Shown here: positions 61,360-64,000 of the stretch, in pieces
Layout: every line of letters begins with the position of its first letter
Position numbering within the stretch: the first letter of the stretch is position 1
Assembly: GCA_019637195.1 (NCBI GenBank)
Contig: JAHBWA010000022.1
Location: 23,688-87,687 of the forward strand
From: Labilithrix sp.
Lineage (GTDB): Bacteria > Myxococcota_A > Polyangia > Polyangiales > Polyangiaceae
Reading direction: 5' to 3'
DNA length: 64,000 bases
Translations under genes and position numbers: made by a program
Notes under the pieces: generated by a model
The model's input: only the letters and a program-made list of their open reading frames with translations
Told to the model about the DNA's origin: nothing
The model's database searches: none

Positions 61360-62589
61360 ATGATCGGGCCCATGACGACCCCTTCGACGCGCGCGGCGCC
61401 CGGCGAGCCGGCGGGCGTGCCCATGTCCCTCGTCGCCCTCCTCGCGGCCGGGGCCGGGCTGTCGGCGGCGAGCCTCTACTACAACCAGCCGATCCTCGGC
61501 GCGATCGCGCGCGACCTCGACGCGACGCCGAGCGCCGTCGGCTGGCTGCCGACGCTGACGCAGCTCGGCTACGCCAGCGGCATCTTCCTCTTCGCGCCGC
61601 TCGGTGACCGGTTCGACCTGCGACGCGTCATCTCGATCAAGGGGGCGGCGCTCGCGCTGGCCTTGGTGCTCGCGGGCCTCGCGCCGTCGATCACGCTCCT
61701 CGCCGCGGCGAGCCTCGCCGTCGGTCTCCTCGCGACGACGGCGCAGGACTTCGTCCCCGCGGCGGCCGCGCTCGCGCCGCCGACGGCCCGCGGGCGGATC
61801 GTCGGGACCGCGATGACGGGCTTGCTCCTCGGGATCCTCCTGTCGCGCGTCGTCAGCGGGATCGTCGGCGAGCATTTCGGCTGGCGCGCGGTCTACTTCG
61901 GCGCGGCGGGATCGGTCGCGGCGGTGACGGCGCTCGCGTCCGTGCGCCTCCCGACGATGACTCCGACCGCCATCGCCCCGTACGGCGCGCTCCTCCGCTC
62001 GACGCTCGGCCTGCTCCGCCGCGCCGAGCCGCTCCGCCGCGCCGCGCTCGCGCAGGCGCTCCTCGCCGTCGCGTTCAGCGGCTTCTGGTCGACGCTCGCG
62101 CTCGCGCTCGCGGAGCCGCCGTATCGGATGGGGAGCGCGGTGGCGGGCGCGTTCGGGCTGGCGGGCGCCGCCGGCGCCCTCGTCGCGCCCGTCGCGGGAT
62201 CGATCGCCGACAAGCGCGGGCCCGAGCGGGTCATCCGGAGCGGCGTCGCGCTGGTGATCGCGTCGTTCGTGGCGATGGCGGTCGCGCCGGCGTCGCTCCC
62301 GGTCCTGATCGCGGGGGCGATCGTGTTCGATCTCGGCGTCCACGCGTCGCTCATCTCCCATCAGACGATCGTGTACGGCCTCGACGCGACGGCTCGCAGC
62401 CGCCTGAACGCCGTCCTCGTGAGCTCGATGTTCCTCGGGATGGCGATCGGCTCCGCGGTCGCGAGTCGCGTCCTCGACGCGTGGGGCTTCGCCGGCGTCG
62501 CCGTGCTCGGCGCGGGCGCCGCGTCGATCGCGATGCTCGTACGCGTGCTCCCGTCGGGACGCTCCTTCGTGGCCCGCCCCGCGCGGTGA
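61360..62589 (+). CDS. MFS transporter
   Basis: A 409-residue major-facilitator protein with twelve helices. The loop 2-3 signature is in PLGDRFDLRRVISIKGAALA (G-D-R-x-D-R-R). The first helix reads LLAAGAGLSAASLYYNQPIL, as in the YnfM-like/efflux group. The C-terminal half starts with GFWSTLALALAEPPYRMG. The ATG at 61360 is chosen; 61372 is an alternative. Substrate unknown; the adjacent LysR gene suggests an inducible small-molecule exporter. Confidence 0.88.
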   Translation: MIGPMTTPSTRAAPGEPAGVPMSLVALLAAGAGLSAASLYYNQPILGAIARDLDATPSAVGWLPTLTQLGYASGIFLFAPLGDRFDLRRVISIKGAALALALVLAGLAPSITLLAAASLAVGLLATTAQDFVPAAAALAPPTARGRIVGTAMTGLLLGILLSRVVSGIVGEHFGWRAVYFGAAGSVAAVTALASVRLPTMTPTAIAPYGALLRSTLGLLRRAEPLRRAALAQALLAVAFSGFWSTLALALAEPPYRMGSAVAGAFGLAGAAGALVAPVAGSIADKRGPERVIRSGVALVIASFVAMAVAPASLPVLIAGAIVFDLGVHASLISHQTIVYGLDATARSRLNAVLVSSMFLGMAIGSAVASRVLDAWGFAGVAVLGAGAASIAMLVRVLPSGRSFVARPAR

Positions 62590-62680
62590 GTCGTCGCGCG
62601 CCGGCAGTGTCGCTGCGGCGCCACCTCCAGCGGCGCTCCACCACTTGGGAGAGGCGCCAGCGCTGGTTATCGGTCCATGC

Positions 62681-63730
62681 GTGAAGACTACGGGCTCGAA
62701 GGGCACACTCGGTCGTATTGGGCAGGTCAGCGTGGTCGTCCTCGCGGTGCTCGGCGCGGGCTGCAAGAAGCGCCCGCCGCCTGGCCCCGCGACGACGAGC
62801 ATCGCATCGGCGACGATGCCCGCGGAGGAGGCAGAACCGCCTCCCGAGGACAAGCCTCGGCTGAGGCCGTCGCTCAAGGCCTCACGACCGCTGCTCGATC
62901 CCGTGCTGAAGTTCGTCCCAGCGGACGGCCTCCGCGGACCGTCCTCGGTCATCCACGACGACCTGGGCGACACGTACCTCGTGAGCAACGTCGACGGGCC
63001 GCCGACCGCCCGCGACGGGAACGGCTTCATCTCGAAGCTGAGCCCCGACGGCAAGAAGCTTCTCCTCCGATGGATCGAGGCCGGCAAGAAGAAGGTCGTG
63101 CTGAACGCGCCGAAGGGGATGGCCCTCCGCGGAGGCGAGCTGTTCGTCGCGGACATCGACACCGTCCGCGTCTTCGATCGCCGGACGGGCGCGCCGAGGG
63201 GCGAGATCAAGGTCGAAGGCGCGACGTACCTCGACGACATCACGCTCGCGCCGGACGGCCGCGTCTTCGTCTCCGACGCCGGCATGAAGCCCAACGCCGC
63301 CGGCGACGGGTTCGAGCCCTCGGGGACCGACGCGGTCTACTCGATCTACCGAGACGAGCACGTCACCAACGTCATGCTCGTCGCGAAGCGATCGCTCGCC
63401 GGGCCCACCGCCCTGCTGGGCACACCCGACAAGACGTGGGGCGTCATGTTCCGCACCGGCGAGCTCTTCGCGATCACCAAGGACGGAGCGCTCGAGGACA
63501 TCCACGTGCTCCCCGACGGCGAGCTGACCGGGATCGCCGGCGCCGGGCGCGAGCTGCTCGTCGCGAGTCGGTCCGCGAGCGCGATCTTCCGCGGGACGCC
63601 CGGGGGCGACTGGCGGATCGCCGTCGGCGACGTGAAGTCACCGGGAGACATCGACTACGATCGGAAGCGCAAGCGCCTGCTCGTTCCGCTCTCCTCCGAG
63701 AACGAGCTCCGCGTCTACGACCTCAGGTAG
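62681..63730 (+). CDS. SMP-30/NHL-type beta-propeller lipoprotein
   Basis: The GTG at 62681 opens with a lipoprotein signal (VVVLAVLGAGC). After a Pro/Glu-rich linker, about 270 residues form a six-bladed propeller: GPSSVIHDDLGDTYLVSNVD, APKGMALRGGELFVADIDTV, YLDDITLAPDGRVFVSDAGM and SPGDIDYDRKRKRLLVPLSS match the gluconolactonase-like/NHL pattern. The metal and catalytic residues of SMP-30 are not evident, so it is likely a binding protein. It stands alone between the MFS gene and the GGDEF gene. Confidence 0.85.
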   Translation: MKTTGSKGTLGRIGQVSVVVLAVLGAGCKKRPPPGPATTSIASATMPAEEAEPPPEDKPRLRPSLKASRPLLDPVLKFVPADGLRGPSSVIHDDLGDTYLVSNVDGPPTARDGNGFISKLSPDGKKLLLRWIEAGKKKVVLNAPKGMALRGGELFVADIDTVRVFDRRTGAPRGEIKVEGATYLDDITLAPDGRVFVSDAGMKPNAAGDGFEPSGTDAVYSIYRDEHVTNVMLVAKRSLAGPTALLGTPDKTWGVMFRTGELFAITKDGALEDIHVLPDGELTGIAGAGRELLVASRSASAIFRGTPGGDWRIAVGDVKSPGDIDYDRKRKRLLVPLSSENELRVYDLR

Positions 63731-63775
63731 CCGCGGGCCATGTTGCCTCCGCGCGAGGCCGCGCCGAGCGCCTCG

Positions 63776-64000
63776 TCAGGCCGCCGTGCGGTCGGCATCG
63801 CCGGGGACCGCGCACACCACGCGGTCGCGTCCCGTCTGCTTCGCTGCGTAGAGCGCGGCGTCGGCGCGAGCCAGCATCGTGTCGAAGGACTCGTGGGCGT
63901 CGAGGTCGAGCGAGCTGGTGCCGATCGAGATCGAGACGTTCCACGGTAGACCCGCGATCCGGCACGCGGCGACCGCCGCGCGGACCCGCTCGGCGACCGT
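63776..64000 (-). CDS. GGDEF-domain (diguanylate cyclase) protein, C-terminal part
   Basis: Minus-strand translation over 75 codons to the TGA at 63776 gives the end of a GGDEF domain: VAERVRAAVAACRIAGLPWN, VSISIGTSSLDLDAHESF and MLARADAALYAAKQTGRDRV. These match the conserved SIG strand and final ADxALYxAKxxGRNxV helix. The active-site GGDEF motif and any sensor domain lie beyond the right edge, so activity cannot be judged. Confidence 0.9.
   Translation of the reverse strand, partial: TVAERVRAAVAACRIAGLPWNVSISIGTSSLDLDAHESFDTMLARADAALYAAKQTGRDRVVCAVPGDADRTAA

Noticed and set aside
1..64000. tRNA, rRNA, IS elements, integrases or attachment sites
   Set aside because: I looked for conserved cloverleaf arms, transposase motifs and terminal repeats and found none that I could defend by eye.

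Overview
This is a very GC-rich chromosomal window (about 70 percent G+C, strong G/C preference at third codon positions). It looks like a Myxococcota chromosome, most likely Polyangiales. The evidence is a C-terminal MYXO-CTERM-type sorting signal (Gly-Gly-Cys-Ser, hydrophobic helix, Arg cluster), FG-GAP plus cysteine-rich surface repeats, two RCC1-repeat proteins, a dozen or more lipoboxes, and many one- and two-component regulators. I see no rRNA, tRNA, CRISPR array, IS element or integrase; it reads as ordinary accessory-rich chromosome, not an island.

Layout. 0-3.7 kb: a partial TetR gene divergent from a Coq4-family gene with tandem palindromes between them, then an RCC1 lipoprotein whose frame is broken once, and small orphans. 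3.7-8.9 kb: a large FG-GAP/MYXO-CTERM surface protein, a TolB-like lipoprotein with a Ser-Ser-Gly linker, and a zinc-ribbon protein. 9-16.1 kb: a methyltransferase/membrane-protein pair facing a TetR gene across two palindromes; then a TetR-MFP-RND efflux operon with four-base overlaps and a palindrome lying inside its promoter. 16.1-24.8 kb: a gene-poor stretch with a decayed gene, hypothetical genes, LysR/metallo-hydrolase, pirin/HxlR, an orphan acyl carrier protein, a RarD-like transporter, a VOC protein, an AraC remnant and a soluble histidine kinase. 24.9-30.1 kb: small lipoproteins and several broken genes. 30.1-35.5 kb: a tightly overlapped operon (transglutaminase-like membrane protein, thioredoxin-like protein, ABC ATPase, ABC permease) followed by two membrane proteins. 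35.6-41.9 kb: a NarL-type two-component system, PD40 and ZU5-like lipoproteins and a membrane RCC1 protein. 42-45 kb: a class A beta-lactamase and an NmrA/AraC pair. 45-46.8 kb: an RbfA homologue overlapping an RtcB RNA ligase, preceded by a promoter-like sequence, a 17-codon ORF with a strong ribosome binding site and a stable hairpin. 46.8-50.7 kb: YbjQ protein, M23 peptidase, ECF sigma and putative anti-sigma, and a PQQ-type sugar dehydrogenase. 51-64 kb: SDR/LysR, SH3 lipoprotein, a large STAND regulator with its DNA-binding domain at the C-terminus, a secreted S33 hydrolase, DUF2071, LysR/MFS, a beta-propeller lipoprotein and the end of a GGDEF protein.

How the genes work together. Most regulation here is local: a regulator divergent from its likely target, with a visible inverted repeat between them. 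Envelope functions dominate (lipoproteins, efflux, ABC export, cell-wall hydrolase with ECF sigma/anti-sigma). The two parts that look least described are the rbfA-rtcB pair, which suggests repair of damaged ribosomal RNA, and the four-gene operon at 30-33.6 kb, in which an apparently inactive transglutaminase fold is coupled to a thioredoxin-like protein and an ABC exporter.
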